Part shown: in pieces, positions 45,047 through 54,424 of the stretch
Numbering within the stretch: position 1 is the stretch's first letter
Layout of the letters: every line of letters starts with the position of its first letter
NCBI RefSeq assembly: GCF_051235805.1
Contig: NZ_JBPNXV010000001.1
Coordinates: 1,971,186-2,035,185 of the forward strand
Source of the DNA: Pseudothermotoga_B sp051235805
GTDB lineage: Bacteria > Thermotogota > Thermotogae > Thermotogales > DSM-5069
Direction of reading: 5' to 3'
Length of the DNA stretch: 64,000 nt
Notes under the pieces: model-generated
Told to the model about the DNA's origin: nothing
The model's database searches: none
Seen by the model: only the letters and a program-made list of their open reading frames with translations
Translations under genes and position numbers: made by a program

Positions 45047-46458
45047 GAGGTTTTCTTGCTCAGGATCACGGTGAAATCTCCTGGATTCGCGCCTTCAAAA
45101 GTGAAGTTCACTTTTTTCAACAGTGTTGTGGGAAGAGACTGCTTTATTTTCTCTATGTAACCAGACAATCTCTGATGAAGCACGACTTTTACAGAAGTGT
45201 ACTCGTTGGTATTCCCTATCTTTGAGAGTTCATTTATAACTCTCTTAACAACAACAAGTGGAGAAACTACTTTGCCTGTGCCTTTGCACACAGGACAAGA
45301 GGTGAACAACAATTGGTCTACAGATGGTGATTTTCTCTTTCTCGTCATCTCGAGCAAACCAAGTTTTGTGAACCCCATCAACTCAACATGAGCTGAATCA
45401 TTTTTCATCACGTTCTGAAACTCTCTCATGAGCCTGTCGTAGTAATCCTTTGATGGCATGTCTATGAAGTCGATCACTATGATTCCACCGATATTTCTCA
45501 GTCGCAGTTGTCTTGCAATTTCACGGGCAGCTTCAACATTTATCTTGAAAGCAAGCTCGGCATGGCTCTTCTCAGCCACAAAACTCGCGGAATTTACATC
45601 GAAAACAGTCATAGCTTCTGTCGTGTCCAATGCGACATAGCCTCCACTTGGCAAGTCAATAACTCTGTTCTGCAATTGACCCAATTGATTGTAGACACCA
45701 AGTTTGTCAAATAGATCTTCTTTTTCGAAGTGGATAAAGGGTTTCTTACTGAGTTTTTTGGAGACTTCTTTTATCTTCTCGTAGAGTAGTTCATCATTGA
45801 CGTAAACCTCATCGATTTCTTTATTCAAACGTTCCCTTATGATGTACTCTGCAGCTGTAGGTTCACAGCGTATGAGTTTAGGTTTTTTTGCTCTTTTGAA
45901 CGATGTGAGTATTCCATACCATTCTTTTTGAAGTTCTCTAAATTCTTCAACGATGAACTCTTCAGGAACAAACTCAGCTGCAGTCCTGACGACTATCCCT
46001 TCGTTTTTCAAAAGGTCTTTGATGAGTTTTTTCAGTCTCTCACGTTCTTTTGAATCGTGTACCTTCTTGGAAACACCTCTCGCACGCGAGAGGGGAAAAT
46101 AAACCAAAAATCTTCCGGCAAACGAAAGCTTGCCGGTCACCTGCGGCCCCTTAGTACCTATGGCATCGTGCTTCACCTGAACCAAAACCTTGCTTCCTTC
46201 TTTGATATTCTCTGCACCAATGATTTCTTTCAGATACTTCTTGGGAAGGTCTCCTAACTTCAAGAAAGCGTTTTTGTTCTCCCCAATGTCTACAAATGCC
46301 GCATTGAGACCTGAAACGATCTTTTGAACACGCCCAACATAGATATTTCCAGATATAAACTCGTTCTCTTCTGTAAAGAGTTCTTGTAGAACTCCGTCAA
46401 TCAGTATAGCCCCGTTCACTCTGTTTTCTTGTACATTTATGACAAGCTGACCAGACAC
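45043..46458 (-). CDS. rng: Ribonuclease G/E family endoribonuclease
   Basis: A 471-residue RNase G-size protein with no C-terminal scaffold. An S1 domain comes first (GNIYVGRVQKIVSGLNAAFVD, ENKNAFLKLGDLP). The catalytic DNase I-like part has the Asp pair in TVFDVNSASF and GGIIVIDFIDM, and CPVCKGTGKV is the Zn-link (CPxC). It processes rRNA precursors and mRNA in the cytoplasm. It is last in a run of minus-strand genes starting near the origin-like region, 14 bases after hpf. Confidence 0.92.
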   Translation of the reverse strand: MSGQLVINVQENRVNGAILIDGVLQELFTEENEFISGNIYVGRVQKIVSGLNAAFVDIGENKNAFLKLGDLPKKYLKEIIGAENIKEGSKVLVQVKHDAIGTKGPQVTGKLSFAGRFLVYFPLSRARGVSKKVHDSKERERLKKLIKDLLKNEGIVVRTAAEFVPEEFIVEEFRELQKEWYGILTSFKRAKKPKLIRCEPTAAEYIIRERLNKEIDEVYVNDELLYEKIKEVSKKLSKKPFIHFEKEDLFDKLGVYNQLGQLQNRVIDLPSGGYVALDTTEAMTVFDVNSASFVAEKSHAELAFKINVEAAREIARQLRLRNIGGIIVIDFIDMPSKDYYDRLMREFQNVMKNDSAHVELMGFTKLGLLEMTRKRKSPSVDQLLFTSCPVCKGTGKVVSPLVVVKRVINELSKIGNTNEYTSVKVVLHQRLSGYIEKIKQSLPTTLLKKVNFTFEGANPGDFTVILSKKTS

Positions 46459-46472
46459 AGAATTTTCACCAG

Positions 46473-47000
46473 CTAATCAACGAATTCGAGTAAACCTATC
46501 TTACCGTCTTTGCGAAGGTAGAGCAAGTTTATCTCGTTGGTTTCAGAGTTCCGATAGACAAAGAACTGTCTGTTCATCGTCTTGAACTGTAGTATGGCCT
46601 CTTCCAAAGGCATAACCGATAATGTCAGTCTTTTTGTCTCAGATATCTCCGATTCATCTTCAAGTAGTGATGGATTGATCTGAGGGACCTTTTCGCTTGC
46701 CGTTCTGTGTTTCTCACGTATCGTCGATTTTATCTTCTTCACTTTCTTTTCGAGTGCATCTGACATTTTGTCGATTGCAGTGTAGAGATCTGGATCCTTT
46801 TCCTGAACAACGACTATGTTACCTTTCAGGTTCACGTTTGCTTTCAAAACATAGTTTAAAGCGTCCTTCTCTGCTTTCACTTCCGCAGAAATCACATCAT
46901 TTTCTTTGAGGACTCTATCCACCTTCTCGAGCCTCTTGGAAAGGTATTCCTCCATGGCTGGGGTTGAGTCAAAACCTCTTGTAACAAATTTGTAGTTCAC
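46473..47000 (-). CDS. hpf: Ribosome hibernation promoting factor, long form
   Basis: A 175-residue protein. The N-terminal S30AE/YfiA domain (FVTRGFDSTPAMEEYLSKRLEKV, then VQEKDPDLYTAIDKMSDALE) binds the 30S subunit. The C-terminal domain of about 55 residues (KRLTLSVMPLEEAILQFKTM) mediates 100S ribosome dimerisation. The length marks it as the long HPF found in bacteria without a separate RMF. It overlaps the upstream membrane-protein gene by four bases. Confidence 0.92.
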   Translation of the reverse strand: MNYKFVTRGFDSTPAMEEYLSKRLEKVDRVLKENDVISAEVKAEKDALNYVLKANVNLKGNIVVVQEKDPDLYTAIDKMSDALEKKVKKIKSTIREKHRTASEKVPQINPSLLEDESEISETKRLTLSVMPLEEAILQFKTMNRQFFVYRNSETNEINLLYLRKDGKIGLLEFVD

Positions 47001-47644
47001 TTGGTCACCTCCTCAACTAAAGCCTTTCTCTTTCTGACATAATCTTCAACTGCGTTGAACCAATCTTCCTGATGCAATATCGCGTAACCAAACAGAGTTA
47101 TCATCATGTAGAGAAGTGTGTTCGTGTCCAATGAGAAAGTGAAGGATCTCATCTCTTTATCGACAATCGAAGAAAGGAACTTCGCTTCTTCATCCTCAAA
47201 ATCCTTCATTGACTTGAAAAAGAAATGGTATGCCAATGCAAGTCCAACTACCACTACCATAAAACCAAACACAACAAAGAGATTGATGATAAGACCAGCA
47301 GCTGCGATGGCAACACCAAGATTCACCATTGTTTCATCCATCTTCAAGGCAACGGCGGCATAATTTGGAAACTTTTCTGCAATCTTTCGATGGAGCTCTT
47401 TTACAGCCGAACGCCATCTCACCAGCGTGAATACAAGCGCAAGTCCTGAAACAAGGCAAATACCTTCTGTGAAACCGAGAAAGCGAAAGGAAGTTAACGC
47501 CACAAGGAAGTTAGCAGCAACTGAGATTATTGACGCGATCAGTCCTAAAACACACGAAACGAAGAAACAAATGAGAGCATATGAAAAAAAGTCTCTCGAT
47601 GGCAACTTCGAACCACTCACAAAAGGCATAAAATACTTATCCAC
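46997..47644 (-). CDS. Integral membrane protein of unknown function
   Basis: A 215-residue protein with four predicted membrane segments in two hydrophobic pairs (about residues 22-45 and 50-73, then 108-135) and a further one near residue 180. Charged stretches lie between. It is not recognised. It starts with GTG right after a 50-codon membrane ORF and overlaps hpf, so it belongs to the atp-hpf transcript. Its role may concern ATP synthase assembly or envelope stress, but nothing in the sequence proves that. Confidence 0.7.
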   Translation of the reverse strand: MDKYFMPFVSGSKLPSRDFFSYALICFFVSCVLGLIASIISVAANFLVALTSFRFLGFTEGICLVSGLALVFTLVRWRSAVKELHRKIAEKFPNYAAVALKMDETMVNLGVAIAAAGLIINLFVVFGFMVVVVGLALAYHFFFKSMKDFEDEEAKFLSSIVDKEMRSFTFSLDTNTLLYMMITLFGYAILHQEDWFNAVEDYVRKRKALVEEVTK

Positions 47645-47656
47645 AAATATCCCCCC

Positions 47657-47809
47657 TTACAACGATGATACCAGAACTGACACAAAGAAGAGCACAACAC
47701 ACAGCAAGATCATAAAGACAGAACTCATAGAGATTTCACGTAACCTTCTGAAAAGCAAAAAGGAAACGACCAGCAAACCCAGTCCTCCTATCATGAGCCA
47801 GTAAATCAT
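47657..47809 (-). CDS. Small membrane protein (50 residues) downstream of atpC
   Basis: ATG 47809 to TAA 47657 encodes MIYWLMIGGLGLLVVSFLLF, a short basic link RRLREIS, and a second hydrophobic stretch (VFMILLCVVLFFVSVLV). That gives two helices with a positively charged turn. The start is two bases after the atpC stop, with AGGAAG just upstream, and the 215-residue membrane protein gene follows. Nothing about its function is known. Its tight position between coupled genes supports that it is real. Confidence 0.55.
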   Translation of the reverse strand: MIYWLMIGGLGLLVVSFLLFRRLREISMSSVFMILLCVVLFFVSVLVSSL

Positions 47810-47811
47810 CA

Positions 47812-48180
47812 CTATCTTCCTGCCTTGATATTGGCTTCAACTTTTGTGTTCTTGAAAAGCCTATCTTGAAATTCCAAAAGTCTTTTTGCTCTTTCTTGTG
47901 CATCTTTGAAAACATGAGGGTCTAATTCCTCAGCAGGAACAACTATGCTTGCCACTACTGTGATTTTTTTACCATCGCAGTGCATGTAACCACCATAAGT
48001 TGCAAAGTTTTTTTCTCCATCTTCTGTGACAATGCGAACGTAATCTATCGCCAACTGAGTCACTATAGGCGCTCTCTTTGGAAGTATTCCCATGGACCCT
48101 TCAACTGTCCTGAGGCTCACTAACTTTGCTTCACCACTCCAGCAAACAGTTGAGGGTGAAAGGATCTCGACCTCTATCAT
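47812..48180 (-). CDS. atpC: ATP synthase epsilon subunit
   Basis: A 122-residue central-stalk subunit. The N-terminal beta-sandwich (VEILSPSTVCWSGEAKLVSL, GSMGILPKRAPIVTQL) is followed by the helical hairpin (AQERAKRLLEF). It couples rotation to catalysis and inhibits ATP hydrolysis. The ATG overlaps the atpD stop by four bases. Confidence 0.92.
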   Translation of the reverse strand: MIEVEILSPSTVCWSGEAKLVSLRTVEGSMGILPKRAPIVTQLAIDYVRIVTEDGEKNFATYGGYMHCDGKKITVVASIVVPAEELDPHVFKDAQERAKRLLEFQDRLFKNTKVEANIKAGR

Positions 48181-49586
48181 GCAACACTTCCTTTCAACCT
48201 TTCAGCCTTTTTCACAGCCTCTTCTATAGTACCAACCATGAAAAATGCCTGTTCTGGTAAAGAGTCATGTTTACCTTCGAGTATCTCTTTGAAACCTCGA
48301 ACTGTCTCTGAAATGGGCACGTACTTACCAGGAGCACCAGTGAATCTCTCTGCGACAAAACACGGCTGACTCAAGAAGCGCTGTATTTTCCTCGCCCTTT
48401 GGACTATCAACTTATCTTCCTCGCTGAGTTCTTCCATTCCGAGTATCGCTATTATGTCTTGGAGATCTTTGTATCTCTGCAGAACCTCCTGAACACCTCT
48501 CGCAACTTGGTAATGTTCCCAACCAACCACACTTGGATCGAGTATCTTCGAGGTAGAGTCGAGCGGGTCTACAGCTGGGTAGATTCCAAGCTCTGCAATC
48601 TTTCTTGAAAGCACAACTGAAGCATCCAAATGAGCAAAAGTTGTAGCAGGAGCTGGGTCTGTTATGTCATCAGCAGGCACATAGATAGCTTGAACTGATG
48701 TTATTGAACCTTTTTGAGTCGAAGTGATTCTCTCCTGCAACTCACCCATGTCTGTTGCAAGAGTGGGCTGATATCCCACCGCTGAAGGCATTCTGCCAAG
48801 TAATGCAGAAACCTCACTACCAGCTTGAACAAATCTGAAGATATTATCAATAAAGAGCAAAACATCTCTTCCCTCAACGTCTCTGAAGTATTCAGCAATC
48901 GTCAACGCTGTTAGACCAACTCTGAATCTTGCTCCTGGTGGCTCATTCATTTGACCAAAGATCAAAACCGTGTTGTTCAATACGCCTGCTTCTTGCATCT
49001 CAAGCCAAAGATCGTTACCCTCTCTTGTTCGCTCTCCAACACCCGCAAAGACCGAAAAACCTTTCTGTTCGATCGCAATGTTTCTTATGAGTTCCATGAC
49101 GAGCACGGTCTTCCCAACGCCAGCTCCACCGAAGAATCCTATCTTTCCACCTTTCGGAAACGGGGCAAGCAAATCAATGACCTTTATACCGGTTTCAAGA
49201 ATCTCTATCTGCGTTTTCTGCTCGGTGATCTTCGGTGCCGGTCTGTGTATGGGCCAATAATCTTGCGCTGTTATTTCACCGTTTTCGTCAATTGGTTTGC
49301 CAACGACGTTGAGCATTCTTCCCAAAACGCTTCGTCCAACTGGCGCAACTATTGGCTTGCCTGTATCAACAACTTCTAATCCCCTTGTTAAGCCATCTGT
49401 AGAATCAAGCGCTATTGCACGGACTATGTTATCACCTATCAGTTGTTCGGCTTCCAATACCAGCTTTTCACTTGTTTGTGGGTTCACTACTTCCAACGCG
49501 TTGTATATGTCAGGCAGCTCATTTTCGCTGAACTTCACGTCGACAACAGGTCCTATAACCCTGACTATGTAACCTTTGCCAGCCAA
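48177..49586 (-). CDS. atpD: ATP synthase beta subunit (catalytic)
   Basis: A 469-residue F1 subunit. Walker A is GGAGVGKTVLVMELIRN near residue 155, Walker B is DVLLFIDNIFRF, the catalytic Glu lies in GVGERTREGNDLW, and the DELSEED equivalent reads MEELSEEDKLIV. It hydrolyses or makes ATP at the catalytic sites. It lies 13 bases after atpG. Confidence 0.97.
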   Translation of the reverse strand: MAGKGYIVRVIGPVVDVKFSENELPDIYNALEVVNPQTSEKLVLEAEQLIGDNIVRAIALDSTDGLTRGLEVVDTGKPIVAPVGRSVLGRMLNVVGKPIDENGEITAQDYWPIHRPAPKITEQKTQIEILETGIKVIDLLAPFPKGGKIGFFGGAGVGKTVLVMELIRNIAIEQKGFSVFAGVGERTREGNDLWLEMQEAGVLNNTVLIFGQMNEPPGARFRVGLTALTIAEYFRDVEGRDVLLFIDNIFRFVQAGSEVSALLGRMPSAVGYQPTLATDMGELQERITSTQKGSITSVQAIYVPADDITDPAPATTFAHLDASVVLSRKIAELGIYPAVDPLDSTSKILDPSVVGWEHYQVARGVQEVLQRYKDLQDIIAILGMEELSEEDKLIVQRARKIQRFLSQPCFVAERFTGAPGKYVPISETVRGFKEILEGKHDSLPEQAFFMVGTIEEAVKKAERLKGSVA

Positions 49587-49599
49587 GAAGATCGCCTCC

Positions 49600-50412
49600 T
49601 CATTGTTCTTTCAACGCTTCTGCGCCAGTGACTATCTCTATTAATTCTTGAGTGATCGATGCCTGTCTTGCTTTGTTGTAATCCAGAGTTAGAATTCTTA
49701 TCATCTCTTTAGCATTTTCAGTAGCGTTTCTCATAGCGTTTTGCCGAGCATACATCTCACTGACTTTCGTCTCAAACAACAGAGAGTACAGCTTTGTTGC
49801 AACATAAAAACTCACGAAGTTCGCTGCAAGTTTTTCTGATTCTGGCTCGTACTCATACCTTTCTATCTTTTTACCAAGCGTGATTGGAGCCAGTTGCAAG
49901 AGGACAGGCCTTTGAACGAGTCTGTTGATGAACTTTGCATATATAACATGAATATTACCAGTGATTTTGAGAACGTCTTCCATCAAAGTTCCAGCAAGAT
50001 TAAGTGACGGCACATCGTACATTCTTTGATACGATCTTATGAGTTTCTTATTCTTTGAAAAATGCGCCGTTGCTTTGCTACCTATAGTTATTAGGCCACT
50101 GAAATCTTTCAATCTGCGTTCTGCTTCTCTGAGTATCTCAGCATTGAAAGCACCACACAAACCCATATCAGAAGTTATCACGATCAGAATAGGATCGCCT
50201 TTTCCAGTCACAAACGGATGTTCACAAGAAGAGAAATCAACATGCTCACGTATGGCTTCAACGGCAGCTGCGAATTTCTTGACTCGCGAAAAAGATTCTT
50301 CAAGTTTTCTGACTCTTGCGCGCGCTACCATTTCCATCGCGCGAGTTATTTTCATCAACGAAGATGTAGATTGAATACGTGCTTTGACCGATCTGAGCTT
50401 CCCTCTACTCAT
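49600..50412 (-). CDS. atpG: ATP synthase gamma subunit
   Basis: A 270-residue rotor shaft. The N-terminal coiled coil (VKARIQSTSSLMKITRAMEM) and C-terminal one (YARQNAMRNATENAKEMIRIL, ELIEIVTGAEAL) enclose a Rossmann-like middle (ILIVITSDMGLCGAFNAEIL). It transmits rotation from the c ring to the alpha/beta head. Its ATG overlaps the end of atpA by one base. Confidence 0.95.
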   Translation of the reverse strand: MSRGKLRSVKARIQSTSSLMKITRAMEMVARARVRKLEESFSRVKKFAAAVEAIREHVDFSSCEHPFVTGKGDPILIVITSDMGLCGAFNAEILREAERRLKDFSGLITIGSKATAHFSKNKKLIRSYQRMYDVPSLNLAGTLMEDVLKITGNIHVIYAKFINRLVQRPVLLQLAPITLGKKIERYEYEPESEKLAANFVSFYVATKLYSLLFETKVSEMYARQNAMRNATENAKEMIRILTLDYNKARQASITQELIEIVTGAEALKEQ

Positions 50413-51923
50413 TACTCATGCCATCCCTTCAAAAACTCCTGAATGGCTTCTTTTAACTCGTTTTCTATTTCTTGAGTCAACTCTCTTTTCTCCGCTATTG
50501 CCTTCAATAACAGGCTATGTGCCGTACGCATGTACTTCAAGAATTCAGTCTCAAAGCGTTTCACAGACTCTACCGCAAGATCATCTAAGTATCCTCTGAT
50601 ACCAGCATACAAAACGACTACTTGTTCCTCAACAGGCATCGGGCTATACTGATCTTGTTTTAGCAACTCTTGAAGTCTCTGACCTCTGACAATCTGAGCC
50701 CTTGTTGCAGAATCAAGCTCAGAAGCAAACTGGGCAAAGGTTTCCAATTCTCTAAATTGTGCAAGGTCTATCCTCAACATTCCAGCTACTTGTTTCATCG
50801 CCTTTATCTGCGCAGAACCACCCACACGTGATACAGAGAGTCCCACATTTATTGCAGGTCGAAATCCCGAGTAGAACAAACTGGGTTCAAGATATATCTG
50901 ACCGTCGGTTATCGATATCACATTCGTTGGAATGTACGCAGAGACATCATTTGCTTGAGTTTCGACTATCGGCAGAGCCGTTAGAGAACCTCCACCCATT
51001 TTTTCATCAAGCCTTGCGGCTCTTTCGAGGAGTCTGGAATGCAGATAGAATATGTCGCCAGGGTATGCCTCTCTTCCCGGTGGTCTTCTGAGCAACAGTG
51101 ATAGCTGCCTGTATGCGGCAGCGTGTTTTGACAAATCATCGTATATCACTAACGCGTCTCTTGAGCTGTACATGAAGTATTCACCCATAGCGCATCCCGC
51201 ATAAGGCGCAAGGTATTGTATAGGAGCAGGATCAGATGCGGAAGCAACAACAACCGTTGTGTAATCCATTGCTCCAAATTCACGTAATTTATCGACTATG
51301 CGAGCCACAGCGGCAATTTTCTGCCCAATAGCCACGTAGATGCAGTATACATCCTTTCCCTTTTGGTTGATTATAGTGTCTATTGCTATGGCTGTTTTCC
51401 CCGTTTGCCTGTCACCTATTATCAATTCACGCTGACCACGTCCGATTGGTATCATCGCATCGATAGCCTTGATACCAGTTTGAAGAGGCGTGTTAACCGG
51501 TCTTCTGTATATGACTCCAGGTGCTTTTATCTCGACCCTCCTGGCATTTTTCGCATTTATTGGACCAAGTCCATCGAGTGGCTCTCCCAAAGGATTGACG
51601 ACTCTACCGAGAAGCTCTTCTCCAACCGGAACTTCTATGATGTGTTTTAACCTGCGAACTATATGTCCTTCCTTGATCTTAGAATATGAACCAAGCAATA
51701 TCACACCGACATTATCTTCTTCCAAGTTGAAAGCCAAACCCTTTACACCTGTTTCAACAAACTCAACCAACTCGTTCGCCATAACATTGTTCAAACCATA
51801 GACTCGAGCTATACCATCTCCAACCTGTATAACTCTTCCTGTTTCTTGAAGATCTATTTCTTCTTTGAATTCCTTTATCCGTTCTTCCAGAACCTTTGTT
51901 ATCTCACCAGGACTAATTCGCAA
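50412..51923 (-). CDS. atpA: ATP synthase alpha subunit
   Basis: A 503-residue non-catalytic nucleotide-binding subunit of F1. Walker A is GDRQTGKTAIAIDTI near residue 170, and QTGIKAIDAMIPIGRGQREL and the arginine-finger region GLSVSRVGGSAQIKAMKQ are present. It starts within a few bases of the atpH stop. Confidence 0.97.
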   Translation of the reverse strand: MRISPGEITKVLEERIKEFKEEIDLQETGRVIQVGDGIARVYGLNNVMANELVEFVETGVKGLAFNLEEDNVGVILLGSYSKIKEGHIVRRLKHIIEVPVGEELLGRVVNPLGEPLDGLGPINAKNARRVEIKAPGVIYRRPVNTPLQTGIKAIDAMIPIGRGQRELIIGDRQTGKTAIAIDTIINQKGKDVYCIYVAIGQKIAAVARIVDKLREFGAMDYTTVVVASASDPAPIQYLAPYAGCAMGEYFMYSSRDALVIYDDLSKHAAAYRQLSLLLRRPPGREAYPGDIFYLHSRLLERAARLDEKMGGGSLTALPIVETQANDVSAYIPTNVISITDGQIYLEPSLFYSGFRPAINVGLSVSRVGGSAQIKAMKQVAGMLRIDLAQFRELETFAQFASELDSATRAQIVRGQRLQELLKQDQYSPMPVEEQVVVLYAGIRGYLDDLAVESVKRFETEFLKYMRTAHSLLLKAIAEKRELTQEIENELKEAIQEFLKGWHE

Positions 51924-51928
51924 CTACA

Positions 51929-52471
51929 TCACCCCTTTTGGAAAACAGCACGAGCGATACTCCTAACCCTTCCAGATACCGACACATCGAAGGTTCTGCC
52001 TTCGCATTCTATGACTGCACCAGCTATCAATGATTGGTCATTCTTTATATCGAAAACTGGTTCCCTCTTTGTGAAACGTCTTACAAAATCCGAGATTGTC
52101 TTCAGTTCATCGTCTGTCAGATCATATGGCACAGTCAGATGAACAGGTACTTTCATCTGAGCTTCTATCTTCATGTTTCTGTAGTATTCCAAGATCGTTG
52201 AAAGAGCCATTTGCCTTTTTTTCTCGAAAACAATCTTCAAAAAGACCCAGAATGGTGTGTCAACGACAGCACCTGCGCTGTTCAAAAATTTGACGATTTT
52301 TTCGACCTGATTTGCTGAGTTCTGTGTTGGGTCATCAAAGAACAACTTGGCACTTTCATAGAGTGTGACAACCAAAGTCAACAACTGCCCATATTCCTCT
52401 TCCTTACCGAGCTCCAGTGCGACGTTCAGCAGTGCCCTGGCATACTTTGGAGCAATATGAGAATGCCTCAT
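51929..52471 (-). CDS. atpH: ATP synthase delta subunit
   Basis: A 180-residue peripheral-stalk subunit connecting F1 to subunit b. The N-terminal helical bundle starts IAPKYARALLNVALELGKEE, and the C-terminal segment has the typical DQSLIAGAVIECEGRTFDVSV. It overlaps atpF by four bases. Confidence 0.92.
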   Translation of the reverse strand: MRHSHIAPKYARALLNVALELGKEEEYGQLLTLVVTLYESAKLFFDDPTQNSANQVEKIVKFLNSAGAVVDTPFWVFLKIVFEKKRQMALSTILEYYRNMKIEAQMKVPVHLTVPYDLTDDELKTISDFVRRFTKREPVFDIKNDQSLIAGAVIECEGRTFDVSVSGRVRSIARAVFQKG

Positions 52472-52956
52472 TTTGCCTGCTCCTTCTTCAGTACATTGAT
52501 GAGATACTCTTTTTTCGCCTTTTCATCAAGAATACCCTGAAGAATTTTCATAGAAAGTGCTATGGCAAGTTCTCCTGCTCTCTTCTCAACTTCATCCATA
52601 GCTTGTTGTTTCTCTCTCTCAATCTCAGCACGTGCTGATGCAATTGTTCTGTCTGCTTCCTCACGGGCTTGATTTCTCGCCTGGTTTATCAATTCATCAC
52701 TTCTCTGCTTTGCATCTGATAAGATTTTCTCTGCAAGCTGTCTTGCATTAGCCAGGATCTGTTCAGCTTCCTTTTTCATCTCCAACGCTTCTTTTCGCTC
52801 CCTTTCAGCTTGTGCAAGATCAGCTTCAATTTTCTCACGCCTCTTGTCCATTATCTGTGTGAATGGTTTGTAGAGTAGTTTATAAAGGGCAAAAAGCAAT
52901 ATTAGAAAATTCAGCAGCTGTATTATGCCCGTGAGGTTAAGTTCGACAAATCCCAT
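52468..52956 (-). CDS. atpF: ATP synthase b subunit
   Basis: A 162-residue peripheral stalk protein. It has one N-terminal membrane helix (IIQLLNFLILLFALYKLLY) and then a long, highly charged coiled coil (REKIEADLAQAERERKEA) ending near the delta-binding tail. A homodimer is expected because no b' gene is present. Confidence 0.93.
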   Translation of the reverse strand: MGFVELNLTGIIQLLNFLILLFALYKLLYKPFTQIMDKRREKIEADLAQAERERKEALEMKKEAEQILANARQLAEKILSDAKQRSDELINQARNQAREEADRTIASARAEIEREKQQAMDEVEKRAGELAIALSMKILQGILDEKAKKEYLINVLKKEQAK

Positions 52957-52968
52957 GGCCCGTCCTCC

Positions 52969-53226
52969 TCAGAGAACAAAGAGCATCAGTATGGAGATGA
53001 GCAAAGAGTACAAACCAGTGGTTTCACACACAGCCTGTGAAAGTAACATTCTTGTGGTCAGAACTCCAATCAGTTCTGGTTGACGAGCCATTGCCTGCAT
53101 GGCACCATCACCGACATGACCTTCACCAATACCTGGTCCAATGGCTCCTGCACCCATGCAAATACCTGCTCCTATGAACTTACCCATCTGAATCAAAGCC
53201 TCAGCAAGAGTTGGTCCGTTCTCCAC
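52969..53226 (-). CDS. atpE: ATP synthase c subunit with Na+-type, two-carboxylate ion site
   Basis: An 85-residue hairpin membrane protein forming the rotor ring. Helix 1 carries GPGIGEG with Glu35 where Na+-type rings of Ilyobacter have Gln, the loop has ARQPE, and helix 2 has AVCETTGLY with Glu68, Val66, Thr69, Thr70 and Tyr73. The ETTxxY arrangement is the Na+-binding signature, and the extra Glu35 makes the two-carboxylate variant described for Fusobacterium. Na+ coupling is therefore likely. Confidence 0.93.
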   Translation of the reverse strand: MENGPTLAEALIQMGKFIGAGICMGAGAIGPGIGEGHVGDGAMQAMARQPELIGVLTTRMLLSQAVCETTGLYSLLISILMLFVL

Positions 53227-53241
53227 AAAAATCCCTCCTCT

Positions 53242-54099
53242 TTACGACAGAGCTGATGATATGTAAGCAATTGCAAGCACGGTGAAAACCAAAGCTTGAA
53301 TGACTCCCACAAAGAGACCGAAAAATCCCCAGAGGATTACAGGCAAGAAAAAGTACTTTGCCATATACGCCAGTAAGTATGTCAGCAGCGCTCCACCTGC
53401 GATGTTTCCAAAAAGCCTCAAAGAGTGGGATATGGGTTTTGAGAGCTCTCCAATGACATTCATTGGAAACATAAATGGAATGGGCTCAAACCACGATTTA
53501 CCCCATGCTTTGAAACCTTTTGATTTGATCGCGAATATTTGACTTATCACGAAAACAAAAACTGCCAAAAATGCGTTCGTGTTAATGTCTGCGGTGGGTG
53601 AAAACCACGTGTCAGAGAACAAATACACCTTTTCCACATTTCCTTGAGCGTTGGCTTCAACAGAAATTCCTGGAATTGCTCCACCTAAGATGTTTGAGAA
53701 CACGATGAATATGAACAAGGTACAGGCTAAGTAAAAAGTCGGTCTGACAAAACGTTGATCTGGTATTGCTTCCTCTACCATCTGGTAAACAAAGTCCATA
53801 AGAGATTCCAAAGCAGACTGCTTTCTATCCGGTATTATCTGTGGCTTTCTGAATCTCAAAGCGATAACGATTATGATCAGCATTATGCCCCAAGTCATGA
53901 AGATAGTCAAAGGATTAACTCGCGAAAACATACCCTCTCCAAAAGGAAGTTTTACAACCCATCTGTTTGCAACATTCTTGAAAGCCTCACTCATGCTTTG
54001 CTTAGAAAGATATATTGCATTCAAGACACCCACGACTACATAAATTGCCAAGAAGACAACCAGTAATATCTTCGTTCTTCTGTCAAGACTCAGCTTCAC
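53242..54099 (-). CDS. atpB: ATP synthase a subunit
   Basis: A 285-residue membrane stator with about six helices. The essential Arg is in HSLRLFGNIAGGALL near residue 225. A loop of about 30 residues (GISVEANAQGNVEKVYLFSD, then WFSPTADINTN) lies between the second and third helices. Together with the c ring it forms the ion half-channels. The N-terminus begins with a membrane helix after a short basic stretch. Confidence 0.92.
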   Translation of the reverse strand: MKLSLDRRTKILLVVFLAIYVVVGVLNAIYLSKQSMSEAFKNVANRWVVKLPFGEGMFSRVNPLTIFMTWGIMLIIIVIALRFRKPQIIPDRKQSALESLMDFVYQMVEEAIPDQRFVRPTFYLACTLFIFIVFSNILGGAIPGISVEANAQGNVEKVYLFSDTWFSPTADINTNAFLAVFVFVISQIFAIKSKGFKAWGKSWFEPIPFMFPMNVIGELSKPISHSLRLFGNIAGGALLTYLLAYMAKYFFLPVILWGFFGLFVGVIQALVFTVLAIAYISSALS

Positions 54100-54103
54100 C
54101 GAG

Positions 54104-54424
54104 TCACCTCCATGACAAAAAGGCTGCGAGCTTTTCGTTCAAAAGACCAAAAAATGCTCCAAAAACTGCCTGAACAGACAAAATTGCAGCCAAAGCCATA
54201 ATTGCTCCACTAAAAGTATACCGCGACAGATACCCAATCACCGACATCTTTTTCTTTCTCGCAACGCACTTTTCAACATCTCGCCAAAGACTCAACACAT
54301 TTATGATTGCCCCAGTTGTGCCCAATAACACACCTAATGCACTTCTGTATCCAAAAAGAAACCAAAATACCACCAGCTCAGTTGTGCCCAGTATTGTTAT
54401 GCTTATCAGCATTTTTTTTATCAT
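54104..54424 (-). CDS. atpI: ATP synthase protein I-like membrane protein (AtpI)
   Basis: About 106 residues with four hydrophobic segments (LISITILGTTELVVFWFLFG, ALGVLLGTTGAIINVL, YTFSGAIMALAAILSV, VFGAFFGLL). It matches the AtpI family, which aids c-ring assembly. The ATG at 54424 is preferred; two upstream in-frame starts overlap the previous gene. It precedes atpB by four bases. Confidence 0.7.
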   Translation of the reverse strand: MIKKMLISITILGTTELVVFWFLFGYRSALGVLLGTTGAIINVLSLWRDVEKCVARKKKMSVIGYLSRYTFSGAIMALAAILSVQAVFGAFFGLLNEKLAAFLSWR

